Positions 1 to 8,116 are shown, counted from the stretch's first letter. The stretch: 12,260 nt of DNA from an uncultured Kineosporia sp. (GCA_937859855.1 CALMAR010000381.1:1-12260); one strand, 5' to 3'. The notes: generated by a model not told the origin, from the letters alone. A program made the numbers and translations.

Positions 1-657
1 GAGCTGAGCCCCGGCCCGCTGCTTCTCCCGTACCCGCCCGGGCCGCAGTGCCCGGGGCGCTGCGTCGGGTGATTCGGCGACCGCGACGGGCAGCCCCGTG
101 GCCGCGGCCAGGCCGGCCAGCTGAGTGCCGTCGATGTCGAAGACCTGGGTGATGCCGGGCCGGACGCCCTGGGCCCGGCCGTCCCCGGTGACGCACAGCA
201 CGCCTGCCGCGCCGGCCTCCATCAGCCCAGCCAGCTCCTGCTCGAGCACAACCCGGTTGCGGTCCCGGCAGGTCAGGGTGATCCAGCCCGCGCCGCCTGC
301 GTCCCGGATCAGCGCAGCCATCAGGGTGGGCGGAAAGTCCGGCCGGTCGTGGTGCTCGCCGACCAGCAGGCCGTCGCAGGAGCCGTCCAGCGCCGCAGCC
401 ACCGCGGCCACACTGCCACGGTCGAAGGGGGTGACGCTGAAGTCGGTGAGGACGACGGGCCGGTCGGGCGTGGCCCGGTCCCGCAGTGGCGGAGCCAGAC
501 GTTCCGGCCCGGCCCAGGGCACCGCCACGATCAGCTGGGCGAAAGGACACGGCACTGGCGCCATTTCGCAGCTGAGATCCTCGCGGACGCCGCCGCAGGG
601 CCCGTAGTGCATTCGCTTCGGGCATCGGCTGGCGAGGGAGACGTCGTCACTGGTCAC
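1..657 (-). CDS. Methylenetetrahydrofolate reductase-like protein with N-terminal cysteine motif (partial)
   Basis: The minus frame is open from a stop at 805-807 to the left edge, so the C-terminus is missing (about 219 residues visible). With the GTG start at 657, cysteines at about 12, 21, 30 and 37 lie in the pattern CPK...GPCGG...CE...C, which resembles the zinc-binding MTHFR_C module. A barrel-like part follows, with TDFSVTP near the first strand, LTCRDRNR, CVTGDG, VFDIDG and VAESP. These resemble the methylenetetrahydrofolate reductase / methionine synthase-linked folate family, which reduces methylene-THF with FAD. The usual first-strand Glu appears as Asp here, so the reaction is uncertain. 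The start is uncertain: ATG 612 would cut off the CPK cysteine, and ATG 717 is possible. None has a good ribosome binding site. It follows glmS on the same strand with a hairpin between, so it is probably a separate unit. I am confident that it is coding, fairly confident of the family and unsure of the substrate. Confidence 0.72.
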   Translation of the reverse strand, partial: MTSDDVSLASRCPKRMHYGPCGGVREDLSCEMAPVPCPFAQLIVAVPWAGPERLAPPLRDRATPDRPVVLTDFSVTPFDRGSVAAVAAALDGSCDGLLVGEHHDRPDFPPTLMAALIRDAGGAGWITLTCRDRNRVVLEQELAGLMEAGAAGVLCVTGDGRAQGVRPGITQVFDIDGTQLAGLAAATGLPVAVAESPDAAPRALRPGRVREKQRAGAQL

Positions 658-673
658 ACCTTGTGATACCAGG

Positions 674-738
674 GGCGTCTCGACGTAGCACTCCAGCGGC
701 GCCCCGGTGCTGGCCATGCGCCCAGCGGCGTCTCGACG
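674..738. repeat. 12-bp direct repeat GGCGTCTCGACG, two copies
   Basis: The 12-mer GGCGTCTCGACG occurs at 674-685 and again at 727-738, 53 bp apart, around the possible upstream start of the MTHFR-like gene. It may be a small duplication or a regulator half-site; nothing in the sequence decides this. Confidence 0.4.
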
Positions 739-810
739 CTGATCATGTCCAAACTTGAACGCGGAAGCCCTCCCAGAACCCTGATCCTGCAAGAACTTGC
801 ATGATCAGCG
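737..810. repeat. 11-bp perfect inverted repeat flanking the glmS 3' spacer
   Basis: CGCTGATCATG (737-747) is the exact reverse complement of CATGATCAGCG (800-810), with 52 bp between. The right arm overlaps the 781-808 palindrome, so the two pairings are mutually exclusive. No gene lies inside the spacer. Confidence 0.65.
781..808 (-). terminator. Strong hairpin downstream of glmS (putative terminator)
   Basis: The 28 bases are almost fully palindromic. CTGATC (781-786) pairs with GATCAG (803-808) and TGCAA (788-792) with TTGCA (797-801), with one C/T mismatch and a GAAC tetraloop. The hairpin lies about 65 nt after the glmS stop. There is no T-tract, which is common for actinobacterial terminators, so termination is inferred from position and stability only. 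Confidence 0.55.
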
Positions 811-873
811 CTGGTAGAGGGCGTGCGGGTGCGCGCGGCGCTGGATCCGCTCGGCGTCAGGTACCGCAGCGTT

Positions 874-2745
874 CTACTCGACCGTGACCGACTTGGCCAG
901 GTTGCGCGGCTGGTCGACGTCTAGCCCTTTGGCGGTGGCCAGCTCGCAGGCGAACACCTGCAGTGGCACCACGGTGACCAGCGGCGCCAGCAGCGCCGGG
1001 GTCTGCGGCACCCGGATCACCTCGGTGGCATAGGGAACCACATCGTCGTCGCCGTCCTCGGCGATCACGATGGTGCGCGCCCCGCGGGCGTTGATCTCCT
1101 GGATGTTGGAGACAACCTTGGCGTGCAGCGAATCCCGCCCCCGGGGCGAGGGCACGATCACGAACACCGGCTGCCCGGCCTCGATCAAAGCGATCGGCCC
1201 GTGCTTCAGCTCCCCGGCCGCGAATCCCTCGGCATGGATGTAGGCCAGCTCCTTGAGCTTCAGGGCCCCTTCCAGAGCGATCGGGTACCCGACGTGCCGG
1301 CCCAGGAACAGCACGGAGCGGGTGTCGGCCATCCAGCGAGCCATGGTCCGGACCTGCTCGAGCCCGTCCAGCACTTTCTGGATCTTGTCCGGCATGGCCT
1401 GCAGCTGGCCCATGATCGCGCGAATCTCGTCTGGGGTCTTGTTGCCCCGCAGCCGGGCCAGGTACAGCCCGACCAGGTAGCAGGCGGTGATCTGCGACAG
1501 GAAGCCCTTGGTCGAGGCGACCGCGATCTCCGGGCCAGCATGGGTGTAGATCACCGCGTCGGATTCGCGAGGGATGGTCGAGCCGTTGGTGTTGCAGATG
1601 GCCAGCACCCGCGCGCCCTGCTCACGGGCGTGGCGGATGGCCATGATCGTGTCCATGGTCTCTCCGGATTGCGAGATCGCCAGCACCAGCGTGCGGCCGT
1701 TCACCACCGGGTCCCGATAGCGAAACTCGTGCGACAGCTCCACCTCGCAGGGGATACGGCACCAGTGCTCGATCGCGTACTTGGCGACCAATCCCGCGTA
1801 GGACGCCGTCCCGCAGGCCACCACCACGATCTTGTCGACCTCCCGGAGCACGGACTCGTCGATCCGCAGCTCGTCGAGGGTCAGGTGGCCAGCCGCGTCG
1901 GTCCGGCCGAGCAGGGTGTCGGCGACCGCCTGCGGCTGGTCGTTGATCTCTTTGGCCATGAACCAGGGGAAGCCGCCCTTTTCCGCTTCGGCGGCGTCCC
2001 AGTCGACGTGAAAGCGCTTACCCGGCACCGCGTTCCCAGTGAAGTCGGTGATCACCACCGAATCCGGAGTGATCACCACCACCTGGTCCTGGCCCAATTC
2101 GATCGCTTCCCGCGTGTGCCCGATGAACGCGGCCACATCGGAACCAAGGTAGTTGGCGCCGTCCCCCACGCCGACCACCAGTGGGGAGTTGCGGCGGGCG
2201 CCGACCACCACGCCGGGGACATCGGCGTGCACGGCCAGCAGGGTGAAGGCGCCCTCCAGCCGCTGTGCGATCACTCGCATCGCCTGGGCCAGGTCACCAG
2301 TCTCGCGATAGGCGGCGGCCAGCAGGTGAGCGGCCACCTCAGTGTCGGTCTGGCTGGTGAACTCGACGCCGCCGGCGATCAGCTCGTGCTTCAGCTCGGC
2401 GAAGTTCTCGATGATTCCGTTGTGGATCAGCGCTAGCTGCCCGTTGCCGCCCAGATGCGGATGGGCGTTGGTGTCCGTCGGCCCGCCATGGGTGGCCCAG
2501 CGGGTGTGCCCGATGCCGGTGCTGGACGGCGGGGGCGGATTCTGGTCCAGCGCCTCCTCCAGCCGGGCCAGCTTGCCGGAGCGCTTGACCGTGACCAGGC
2601 CGCCGCCGGTCTGCAGCGCCACCCCGGCCGAGTCGTAACCGCGGTACTCCAGCCGACGCAGACCCTCCAGTACGACGTCCAGGGCGGAGGGGTGCTCGCC
2701 CAGCTGGGAAGCCGAACTGGACGTGTAACCCACGATTCCGCACAT
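874..2745 (-). CDS. glmS: Glutamine--fructose-6-phosphate aminotransferase (isomerizing)
   Basis: The product makes glucosamine-6-phosphate and glutamate from fructose-6-phosphate and glutamine, the first step towards UDP-GlcNAc and peptidoglycan. It has 623 residues, normal for the family. The N-terminal Ntn glutaminase domain shows Cys2 as nucleophile (MCGIVGY), GYDSAGV (36-42), HTRWATHG (80-87) and HNGIIEN (108-114). Two SIS isomerase domains follow, with CGTASYAG (311-318), SQSGET (358-363), STKGF (411-415), KLKE ending at Glu499, ELKHGP with His515, and the C-terminal tail NLAKSVTVE with catalytic Lys618. The start is fixed because Cys2 must be exposed. A TAGGCT box ends 6 nt before the ATG, so the transcript may be leaderless. 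coaA is divergent upstream, which separates glmS from glmM. Nothing is missing. Confidence 0.98.
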   Translation of the reverse strand: MCGIVGYTSSSASQLGEHPSALDVVLEGLRRLEYRGYDSAGVALQTGGGLVTVKRSGKLARLEEALDQNPPPPSSTGIGHTRWATHGGPTDTNAHPHLGGNGQLALIHNGIIENFAELKHELIAGGVEFTSQTDTEVAAHLLAAAYRETGDLAQAMRVIAQRLEGAFTLLAVHADVPGVVVGARRNSPLVVGVGDGANYLGSDVAAFIGHTREAIELGQDQVVVITPDSVVITDFTGNAVPGKRFHVDWDAAEAEKGGFPWFMAKEINDQPQAVADTLLGRTDAAGHLTLDELRIDESVLREVDKIVVVACGTASYAGLVAKYAIEHWCRIPCEVELSHEFRYRDPVVNGRTLVLAISQSGETMDTIMAIRHAREQGARVLAICNTNGSTIPRESDAVIYTHAGPEIAVASTKGFLSQITACYLVGLYLARLRGNKTPDEIRAIMGQLQAMPDKIQKVLDGLEQVRTMARWMADTRSVLFLGRHVGYPIALEGALKLKELAYIHAEGFAAGELKHGPIALIEAGQPVFVIVPSPRGRDSLHAKVVSNIQEINARGARTIVIAEDGDDDVVPYATEVIRVPQTPALLAPLVTVVPLQVFACELATAKGLDVDQPRNLAKSVTVE

Positions 2746-2751
2746 AGCAGG

Positions 2752-2757
2752 AGCCTA
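2752..2757 (-). promoter_or_regulatory. Putative -10 box for leaderless glmS transcript
   Basis: On the minus strand TAGGCT fits the actinobacterial -10 pattern TANNNT. Only six bases (CCTGCT) separate it from the glmS ATG, which would put +1 at or next to the start codon. No clear -35 is visible 16-19 nt upstream, and no Shine-Dalgarno sequence is seen, consistent with a leaderless mRNA. Confidence 0.5.
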
Positions 2758-2844
2758 GCCGGGCAGCCGCCGTGGGTACCCGGCCCTTCCCGGAGTGTCC
2801 CCCGTGCGCACATCTCGGCTGGTGGGCGGGCACAATGCCGGGCA

Positions 2845-3831
2845 ATGGACCCGACCACCGACCCGGCCACGGCAACCGCCCAGGCGGTCAGCCCGGTGCT
2901 GGGCACGCCCTACGTGGAGCTGGACCGCGACGCCTGGCGCTCGCTGCGGGACAGCACGCCGATGACGTTGACCGAGGCGGACCTGACCCGGCTGCGCGGG
3001 CTGGGCGACCGGATCGACCTGCGCGAGGTGGAAGAGGTCTATCTGCCGTTGTCGCGGCTGCTCAACCTGTACTTCGGCGGAGTGACCAACCTGCACGCGC
3101 GGACGGCGGAGTTCCTGCAGGAACGGCCGGAGCGGACGCCGTTCGTGATCGGGATCGCTGGCTCGGTGGCGGTGGGCAAGTCGACCACCGCCCGGATCCT
3201 GCGCGAGCTGCTGTCCCGCTGGCCGGACACCCCCCGGGTGGAACTGGTCACCACCGACGGCTTCCTGCTGCCGAACGCCGAGCTCGAACGGCGTGACCTG
3301 ATGTCGCGCAAGGGTTTCCCGGAGTCCTACGACGTCCGCGGGCTGCTCCGGTTCGTCACCGGGGTCAAGTCCGGGCTGCCGGAGGTGCGGGCGCCGGTCT
3401 ACTCGCATCTGACCTACGACATCGTGCCTGGTGCCCACGCGACGATCCGCCGTCCGGACGTGCTGATCATCGAAGGGCTGAACGTGCTGCAGCCGGCCCG
3501 GACCCGCCCGGACGGCCGGCAAGGCGTGGCGGTCAGCGACTTCTTCGACTTCTCCATCTACGTGGACGCGCACACCAGCGATGTCCGGCAGTGGTACGTG
3601 AACCGGTTCCTGCGTTTGCGGGAGACCGCCTTCGCCCGGCCCGAGTCCTACTTCCACCGCTATGCCCTGCTCAGTGACGCTGACGCGGTGGCCACGGCTG
3701 AGCGGATCTGGCGAGAGATCAACGAGCGGAACCTGAATGAGAACGTGCTGCCGACCCGGGGGCGGGCCAGCCTCGTGCTGACCAAGGCCTCCGATCACGC
3801 CGTGCAGCGGATCAGGCTGCGCAAGCTCTGA
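2845..3831 (+). CDS. coaA: Pantothenate kinase, type I
   Basis: The product phosphorylates pantothenate with ATP to 4'-phosphopantothenate, the first and usually CoA-inhibited step of coenzyme A synthesis, in the cytosol. The 328-residue protein matches the type I (CoaA) family in length and order. It has the P-loop GSVAVGKST (106-114), TTDGFLLPN (136-144) carrying the likely catalytic Asp138, KGFPESYD (156-163), the second strand [10 protein letters not shown] (207-216) and a C-terminal helical part ending in RIRLRKL. The frame stays open far upstream, but that part lies antisense to glmS and is not family-like. ATG 2845 gives the expected N-terminus, although its ribosome binding site is weak. 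The gene diverges from glmS (99 bp apart) and converges on glmM. From memory, coaA between glmM and glmS recurs in other actinobacteria. Confidence 0.97.
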   Translation: MDPTTDPATATAQAVSPVLGTPYVELDRDAWRSLRDSTPMTLTEADLTRLRGLGDRIDLREVEEVYLPLSRLLNLYFGGVTNLHARTAEFLQERPERTPFVIGIAGSVAVGKSTTARILRELLSRWPDTPRVELVTTDGFLLPNAELERRDLMSRKGFPESYDVRGLLRFVTGVKSGLPEVRAPVYSHLTYDIVPGAHATIRRPDVLIIEGLNVLQPARTRPDGRQGVAVSDFFDFSIYVDAHTSDVRQWYVNRFLRLRETAFARPESYFHRYALLSDADAVATAERIWREINERNLNENVLPTRGRASLVLTKASDHAVQRIRLRKL

Positions 3832-3848
3832 GAATCTCCTTGCTTTCC

Positions 3849-3870
3849 CATGATCGCCAGGTCAGGGCGA
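3849..3870 (+). terminator. Short hairpin downstream of coaA
   Basis: TCGCC (3854-3858) pairs with GGCGA (3866-3870) over a seven-base loop, starting about 20 nt after the coaA stop in the convergent coaA/glmM gap. The hairpin is preceded by CATGATC, as in the hairpins after glmS and sthA. The stem is short and there is no T-tract, so this is a weak call. Confidence 0.3.
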
Positions 3871-3947
3871 GGTGAGCGCGCCGCCCGGGAGCGGCTGAGC
3901 GTGAGCCAGGATGTGAGGTGCTCCGAGGGACTCAGCTGGCACGGCCG

Positions 3948-5294
3948 CTAGAGGCTGAGCCGGTCCTTGACCGCGGCGGCCAGGTCCTCGGCCACAGCGC
4001 GGGCCTGGTCGGTGGCGGGCGCCTCGACCATCACCCGGACCAGCGCCTCGGTACCGGAGGGACGCAGCAGCACCCGGCCGGACGACCCGAGCCCCTCCTG
4101 CGCCCGGGCTACGGCCGCGGCCAGCCCAGGATCGGAGCCGCAGCGGTCCTTGTCCACCCCGCGCACATTGATCAGCACCTGCGGCAGCCGCTGCATCACC
4201 GAGGCCAGTTCGGCCAGTGACCGCCCGGTCTGAGCCATCCGGGCCAGCAGATGCAGGCCGGTCATCACGCCGTCCCCGGTGGTGCTCCAGTCGAGCATCA
4301 CCACATGCCCGGACTGCTCCCCGCCGAGCGAGAACCCGCCCGAGCGCATCTCCTCCAGCACGTAACGGTCGCCCACCGCGGTCTGGATCACGCTGATCCC
4401 GTGCTGCTCCATCGCCAGGCGCAGCCCGAGATTGCTCATCACGGTGGTGACCAGGGTCTTGTGCGCCAGCACGCCGCGCTCGGCGAAGGCCACGGCGAGG
4501 ATGGCCATGATTTGGTCGCCGTCCACGTCCCGGCCCAGGTGGTCGATGGCCAGGCACCGGTCGGCGTCGCCGTCGTGGGCGATCCCGGCGTCCGCACCGT
4601 GAGAGATCACCGCATCCCGCAGCCGGTCCAGGTGAGTGGACCCGTAGCCGTCGTTGATGTTCAGGCCGTCCGGGTCGGCGCCGATCACCACCACGTCGGC
4701 TCCGGCGGCCCGGAACGCCTTGGGCGAGACCACGCTGGCCGCGCCGTTCGCACAGTCCAGCACCACCCGCAGGCCATCCAGCCGGGTCGGCAGGCTCGAC
4801 ATCAGGTGTCGGATGTAGCGCTCACCGGGCTGGGCCATCCGCTGCACCCGGCCCACACCGGCGCCGGTCGGCCGGTCCCACTCCTCGCCGATCCGCTTCT
4901 CTATCTCGTTCTCGACGGCGTCGGCCAGCTTGCGCCCGCCTTCGGCGAAGAACTTGATCCCGTTGTCGGGCATCGGATTGTGGGACGCCGACAGGACGAC
5001 GCCGAGATCGGCACCGGTCTGGGCCACCAGCTGAGCGATCGCCGGGGTCGGGAGCACTCCGGCGTCCTCGACATCGACTCCGGCGCTGGCCAGTCCGGCG
5101 ATCACCGCGGCGGACAGGAACTCACTGGACGCCCGCGGGTCCCGCCCGACGATCGCCCGCGGACGGCTGGCGTTGAATTGGCCAACCTCGCCCAGCACGT
5201 GAGCCGAGGCCACGGCCAGATCAAGCGCGAGCTCGGCGGTCAGGTCCCGGTTGGCCAGGCCACGGACGCCGTCGGTGCCGAAGAGTCGGGCCAT
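3948..5294 (-). CDS. glmM: Phosphoglucosamine mutase
   Basis: The product interconverts glucosamine-6-phosphate and glucosamine-1-phosphate, the step after GlmS on the way to UDP-GlcNAc. The 448 residues cover all four domains of the alpha-D-phosphohexomutase fold. These show GTDGVRG (6-12), the active-serine loop SASHNP with phosphoserine Ser104, the metal loop DGDADR (241-246), the sugar-binding loop GGEQSGH (324-330) and the phosphate-binding loop RPSGTE (411-416). The sugar loop GEQSGH is the GlmM type rather than that of phosphomannomutase or phosphoglucomutase. ATG 5294 is supported by GGGAG five bases upstream. It is the last gene of rplM-rpsI-glmM and lies 76 nt after rpsI; that gap holds two hairpins which could lower its expression relative to the ribosomal genes. 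Confidence 0.97.
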   Translation of the reverse strand: MARLFGTDGVRGLANRDLTAELALDLAVASAHVLGEVGQFNASRPRAIVGRDPRASSEFLSAAVIAGLASAGVDVEDAGVLPTPAIAQLVAQTGADLGVVLSASHNPMPDNGIKFFAEGGRKLADAVENEIEKRIGEEWDRPTGAGVGRVQRMAQPGERYIRHLMSSLPTRLDGLRVVLDCANGAASVVSPKAFRAAGADVVVIGADPDGLNINDGYGSTHLDRLRDAVISHGADAGIAHDGDADRCLAIDHLGRDVDGDQIMAILAVAFAERGVLAHKTLVTTVMSNLGLRLAMEQHGISVIQTAVGDRYVLEEMRSGGFSLGGEQSGHVVMLDWSTTGDGVMTGLHLLARMAQTGRSLAELASVMQRLPQVLINVRGVDKDRCGSDPGLAAAVARAQEGLGSSGRVLLRPSGTEALVRVMVEAPATDQARAVAEDLAAAVKDRLSL

Positions 5295-5319
5295 CGGTTC
5301 TCCCAGCTGACGGGCATCA

Positions 5320-5358
5320 GGTCACCGCCATGTGACCAGGTCGGCTCACGGTAGCCGA
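5320..5358 (-). promoter_or_regulatory. Tandem hairpins between rpsI and glmM
   Basis: Two perfect 6-bp stems, each with a six-base loop, sit three bases... apart in the intercistronic gap: TCGGCT (5341-5346) with AGCCGA (5353-5358), and GGTCAC (5320-5325) with GTGACC (5332-5337). There is no T-tract. They may act as a partial terminator, an RNA processing site or mRNA 3'-end protection, setting the ratio of ribosomal protein to glmM transcripts. The structures are seen directly; the role is inferred. Confidence 0.5.
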
Positions 5359-5370
5359 GGCTGGTGAGAA

Positions 5371-5874
5371 TCAGCGCTTGCTGTACTGAGGCGCCTTGCG
5401 GGCCTTCTTCAGACCGGCCTTCTTCCGCTCCTTGGCTCGCGGGTCGCGGGTCAGGAAACCGGCCTTCTTCAGGTTCGCCCGGTTGGCTTCGGCGTCGATC
5501 TCATTCAGTGCCCGGGCCACGCCCAGCCGCAGCGCGCCAGCCTGGCCGGACGAACCACCACCGTGCAGCCGGGCGATCACATCGAACCGGCCCTCCAGCT
5601 CGGTCACCCGGAACGGGTCGTTGACCAGCTGCTGGTGCAGCTTGTTCGGGAAGTAGTCCTCGAGCGTGCGGTCGTTGATCTTCCAGGTGCCGCTGCCCGG
5701 GATCAGACGGACCCGCGCGATCGACTCCTTGCGCCGGCCGGTGGCCGCGCCCGGAGCGGTGATGCTGGATCCGCCGCCGCGGGTGGCCGGGGTGGAGCTG
5801 GTGTAGCTGCTGGGTGCGTCGTCGTCAGTGCCGACGTCGTCCAGCGCGTCGGTCTCGGGTGCGGGCTGCGCCAC
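5371..5874 (-). CDS. rpsI: 30S ribosomal protein S9
   Basis: S9 is a 30S subunit protein whose C-terminal tail reaches the P-site tRNA. The conserved S9 body starts at about residue 46 ([10 protein letters not shown]) and continues with NDPFRVTEL (85-93), the glycine-rich [16 protein letters not shown] (103-118) and a basic tail ending in APQYSKR. Total length is 167 residues, against about 130 in E. coli. The extra 45 residues are an acidic, Ser/Thr/Ala-rich and probably disordered N-terminal extension, similar to those of other actinobacterial S9 proteins. The GTG start at 5874 has an excellent Shine-Dalgarno sequence (AAGGAG, four bases before it), so the extension is very likely translated. 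It lies 39 nt downstream of rplM in the same operon. Confidence 0.98.
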   Translation of the reverse strand: MAQPAPETDALDDVGTDDDAPSSYTSSTPATRGGGSSITAPGAATGRRKESIARVRLIPGSGTWKINDRTLEDYFPNKLHQQLVNDPFRVTELEGRFDVIARLHGGGSSGQAGALRLGVARALNEIDAEANRANLKKAGFLTRDPRAKERKKAGLKKARKAPQYSKR

Positions 5875-5913
5875 GATTCTCCTTGGATGATCTGGTGTCG
5901 AGCGGGCCGGGGC

Positions 5914-6357
5914 CTACTGCACGACCTGCGTGATCTCGAACGGCACCGGCTTCTGCGCGGCGTGCGGATGGTCCGGCCCGGCGTACACCTTCAGCTTGCT
6001 CAGGGTGTGCCGGCCGAGGGTGTTCTTCGGCAGCATGCCCCGCACAGCTTGCTCGACCGCCCGGCGCGGGTTCTTCTCCAGCAGCTCGGTGTAGTTCACC
6101 GAGCGCAGGCCGCCGGGGTAACCCGAGTGGCGGTAGGCCAGCTTCTGATCGCGCTTGCTGCCGGTCAGCGCGACTTTGCCGGCGTTCACGATGATCACGA
6201 AGTCGCCGGTGTCGACGTGCGGAGCGAAAGTGGGCTTGTGCTTGCCCCGCAGCAGAATGGCGGTCTGGGAGGCCAGCCGGCCCAGCACCACGTCAGAGGC
6301 GTCGATGACGTGCCAGCGCCGCTCGATGTCGGCGGGCTTGGGGGTGTAGGTACGCAC
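5914..6357 (-). CDS. rplM: 50S ribosomal protein L13
   Basis: L13 is an early-assembly protein of the 50S subunit that binds 23S rRNA. From GTG 6357 the protein is 147 residues, a standard length, and begins [10 protein letters not shown] as related L13 proteins do. Diagnostic stretches are [16 protein letters not shown] (15-30), [20 protein letters not shown] (35-54), YRHSGYPGG (75-83) and [14 protein letters not shown] (99-112). GAGG lies eight bases upstream of that GTG. The frame also contains an ATG at 6375 and a TTG at 6381, but neither has a ribosome binding site and both add residues foreign to the family. It is the first gene of rplM-rpsI-glmM, with a promoter about 140 bp upstream and a structured leader that may allow autoregulation. 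Confidence 0.97.
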   Translation of the reverse strand: MRTYTPKPADIERRWHVIDASDVVLGRLASQTAILLRGKHKPTFAPHVDTGDFVIIVNAGKVALTGSKRDQKLAYRHSGYPGGLRSVNYTELLEKNPRRAVEQAVRGMLPKNTLGRHTLSKLKVYAGPDHPHAAQKPVPFEITQVVQ

Positions 6358-6389
6358 GTTCGCAGCCTCGTTCATGTTCAATAAGGTCA

Positions 6390-6451
6390 GAAGTACTTCG
6401 GAAGTGTTTCGCGGTCAGGCTGTGATCAGCAGCCGCGGCACCGAATACTTC
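6390..6451 (-). promoter_or_regulatory. Structured 5' leader of rplM-rpsI-glmM mRNA
   Basis: In minus-strand sense, GAAGTATTCGG (complement of 6441-6451) pairs with CCGAAGTACTTC (complement of 6390-6401), an 11-bp stem with one bulged G, closing a 39-nt loop. The loop holds a second stem GGCTG/CAGCC (6418-6422 and 6430-6434) with an alternative pairing CGCGG/CCGCG (6410-6414 and 6433-6437). The base of the long stem lies about 33 nt upstream of the rplM GTG and inside the predicted transcript. L13-rpsI operons are autoregulated by L13 in other bacteria, so this could be the target; that is inference. Confidence 0.5.
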
Positions 6452-6494
6452 CCCTGCGGACGAGCGGAGCACGCGGTTCACACAACGATGGTCC

Positions 6495-6524
6495 AGACTA
6501 CCCGGGGGTCCGTCGGAGGGTCAA
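6495..6524 (-). promoter_or_regulatory. Promoter of the rplM-rpsI-glmM operon
   Basis: On the minus strand TTGACC (6519-6524) is followed by an 18-bp spacer and TAGTCT (6495-6500). Both boxes match the housekeeping sigma consensus (TTGACA and TANNNT) well. Transcription would begin near 6488, leaving a leader of about 130 nt before the rplM GTG. It is the best promoter seen in this window. Confidence 0.65.
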
Positions 6525-6597
6525 AACGCTGGCCAGCGGGCCTGCTGCCGCAACGCACTCCCCCCGCACCCCGTGCCGGAAGATGCTAGGAGCCACC

Positions 6598-8004
6598 ATG
6601 CCGGACAACGATTACGACCTGCTGGTGCTGGGCTCTGGCCCGGGCGGGCAGAAGGCGGCGATCGCGGCGGCCAAGCTGGGCCACCGGGCCTGCGTGATCG
6701 AACGCGGGAACATGATCGGCGGTGTCTGCATCAATACCGGCACCATCCCGTCCAAGACGCTGCGCGAGGCCGTGCTCTACCTGACCGGGATGAACCAGCG
6801 CGACGTCTACGGGATGAATTACCGGGTCAAGCAGGACATCACCCTGGACGATCTGCTGGCCCGGACCCAGCATGTGATCGGCCGCGAGATCGAGGTGATC
6901 CGCAGCCAGCTGAACCGCAACGACGTCGACCTGGTGGCGGGCACCGGGTCCTTCGTGGACGAGCACACCATCGCCGTGCACGGTGACCACGGCGAGCGCC
7001 GGATCAGGGCCGGCCACATCGTGATCGCCACCGGGACGACGCCGGCCCGGCCCTCCACCGTCGACTTCGACGGTAAGCGGGTGATCGACTCCGACGGCAT
7101 CCTGCATCTGAGTCAGCTGCCGCGATCGCTGGTCGTGGTCGGGGCCGGCGTGATCGGGATCGAGTACGCCTCGATGTTCGCGGCGGTGGGCTGCAAGGTG
7201 ACCGTGGTCGAGCAACGGGAGCGGATGCTCGATTTCTGCGACGACGAGATCGTGGAGTCGCTGAAGTTCCATCTGCGCGACCTGTCGGTCAGCTTCCGGT
7301 TCAACGAGAAGGTCGCCTCGGTGGAGAGCGGCGATCACGGCACGGTGACCACGCTGGTCAGCGGCAAGCGGATCCCGGCCGACGCGGTGATGTACTCGGC
7401 CGGCCGGCAGGGAGCGACGCAGGAGCTGAACCTGGAGGCCGCCGGTCTGTCGGCCGACCATCGCGGCCGGATCGCGGTGGACGAGAACTACCTGACCCCG
7501 GTGCCGCACATCTACGCGGTCGGGGACGTGATCGGCTTTCCGGCCCTGGCCGCGACCTCGATGGAGCAGGGGCGGCTGGCGGCGTACCACGCCTTCGGCG
7601 AGCCGGTCCATTCGCTGATCGAGCTGCAACCGATCGGGATCTACACCATTCCGGAGATCAGCTACTGCGGGCAGACTGAGGATCAGCTCACGTCGTCCGC
7701 GGTGCCCTACGAGGTGGGGATCTCGCGCTACCGGGAACTGGCTCGCGGGCAGATCGCCGGGGACAGCTACGGCATGCTGAAGCTCCTGGTCAGCACCGAG
7801 AGCCGGCGGCTGCTCGGGGTGCACGTGTTCGGCTCGCAGGCCACCGAGCTGGTCCACCTGGGACAGGCGATCATGACCTGCAACGGCACCGTGGCCCAGC
7901 TCGTCGCCACGGTGTTCCACTACCCCACGCTGTCCGAGGCGTACAAGGTGGCCGCGCTGGACGCCGTCAACAAGATGCGCGCCGTCGAGCGTTTCGGCGC
8001 CTGA
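6598..8004 (+). CDS. sthA: Soluble pyridine nucleotide transhydrogenase (Si-specific)
   Basis: This flavoprotein of the class I disulfide-reductase fold is predicted to move hydride between NADPH and NAD+ in the cytosol, balancing the two pools. It has 468 residues: the FAD motif [10 protein letters not shown] (12-21), [17 protein letters not shown] (41-57), the NAD(P) motif [14 protein letters not shown] (181-194), the second FAD motif [10 protein letters not shown] (306-315) and a C-terminal dimerisation domain. In place of the CxxxxC redox pair, Cys44 is followed by Thr48. The catalytic HP of lipoamide dehydrogenases is replaced by Tyr-Pro (HYPTLSE, 441-447). Both features mark SthA and argue against lipoamide dehydrogenase, glutathione reductase and mercuric reductase. 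ATG 6598 has AGGAG five bases upstream; the in-frame ATG at 6583 precedes that ribosome binding site and is unlikely. It diverges from rplM and is followed by a hairpin. Confidence 0.93.
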   Translation: MPDNDYDLLVLGSGPGGQKAAIAAAKLGHRACVIERGNMIGGVCINTGTIPSKTLREAVLYLTGMNQRDVYGMNYRVKQDITLDDLLARTQHVIGREIEVIRSQLNRNDVDLVAGTGSFVDEHTIAVHGDHGERRIRAGHIVIATGTTPARPSTVDFDGKRVIDSDGILHLSQLPRSLVVVGAGVIGIEYASMFAAVGCKVTVVEQRERMLDFCDDEIVESLKFHLRDLSVSFRFNEKVASVESGDHGTVTTLVSGKRIPADAVMYSAGRQGATQELNLEAAGLSADHRGRIAVDENYLTPVPHIYAVGDVIGFPALAATSMEQGRLAAYHAFGEPVHSLIELQPIGIYTIPEISYCGQTEDQLTSSAVPYEVGISRYRELARGQIAGDSYGMLKLLVSTESRRLLGVHVFGSQATELVHLGQAIMTCNGTVAQLVATVFHYPTLSEAYKVAALDAVNKMRAVERFGA

Positions 8005-8026
8005 GCGGCTGGGCGTCTTTCGCTCA

Positions 8027-8062
8027 TGATCGGCAGTTCAGCCCTGGGAAGTGGGCCGATCA
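8027..8062 (+). terminator. Hairpin downstream of sthA (putative terminator)
   Basis: TGATCGGC (8027-8034) pairs perfectly with GCCGATCA (8055-8062) over a 20-base loop that can add a TTC/GAA pairing. The hairpin starts 23 nt after the sthA stop and begins within a CATGATC motif. There is no T-tract, so termination is inferred from position and stem. Confidence 0.5.
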
Positions 8063-8116
8063 CCGCACTTCTGCGGGCTGGGACGACGATCATGCGCGGG
8101 GGTGGGTGACCTCGGC

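Noticed and set aside
125..666. Plus-strand open frames near the left edge
   Set aside because: The minus frame here is open to the edge and shows MTHFR-like motifs; the plus readings are Ser/Pro/Arg-rich noise.
1123..2436. Plus-strand open frame of 437 codons
   Set aside because: Antisense shadow of glmS, caused by high GC at third codon positions.
2455..2844. N-terminal extension of coaA by 130 codons
   Set aside because: It overlaps glmS antisense and has no resemblance to pantothenate kinases; ATG 2845 gives the usual length.
4251..5354. Plus-strand open frame of 367 codons
   Set aside because: Antisense shadow of glmM.
6358..6381. Upstream rplM starts (ATG 6375, TTG 6381)
   Set aside because: No ribosome binding site, and the added residues are not part of L13; GTG 6357 gives the standard 147 residues.
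6586..7920. Minus-strand open frame of 444 codons
   Set aside because: Antisense shadow of sthA; no motifs, low-complexity composition.
8048..8071. GAAGTG/CACTTC inverted repeat after sthA
   Set aside because: It conflicts with the longer, perfect 8-bp stem 8027-8034/8055-8062 and is interrupted by mismatches, so the latter was preferred.
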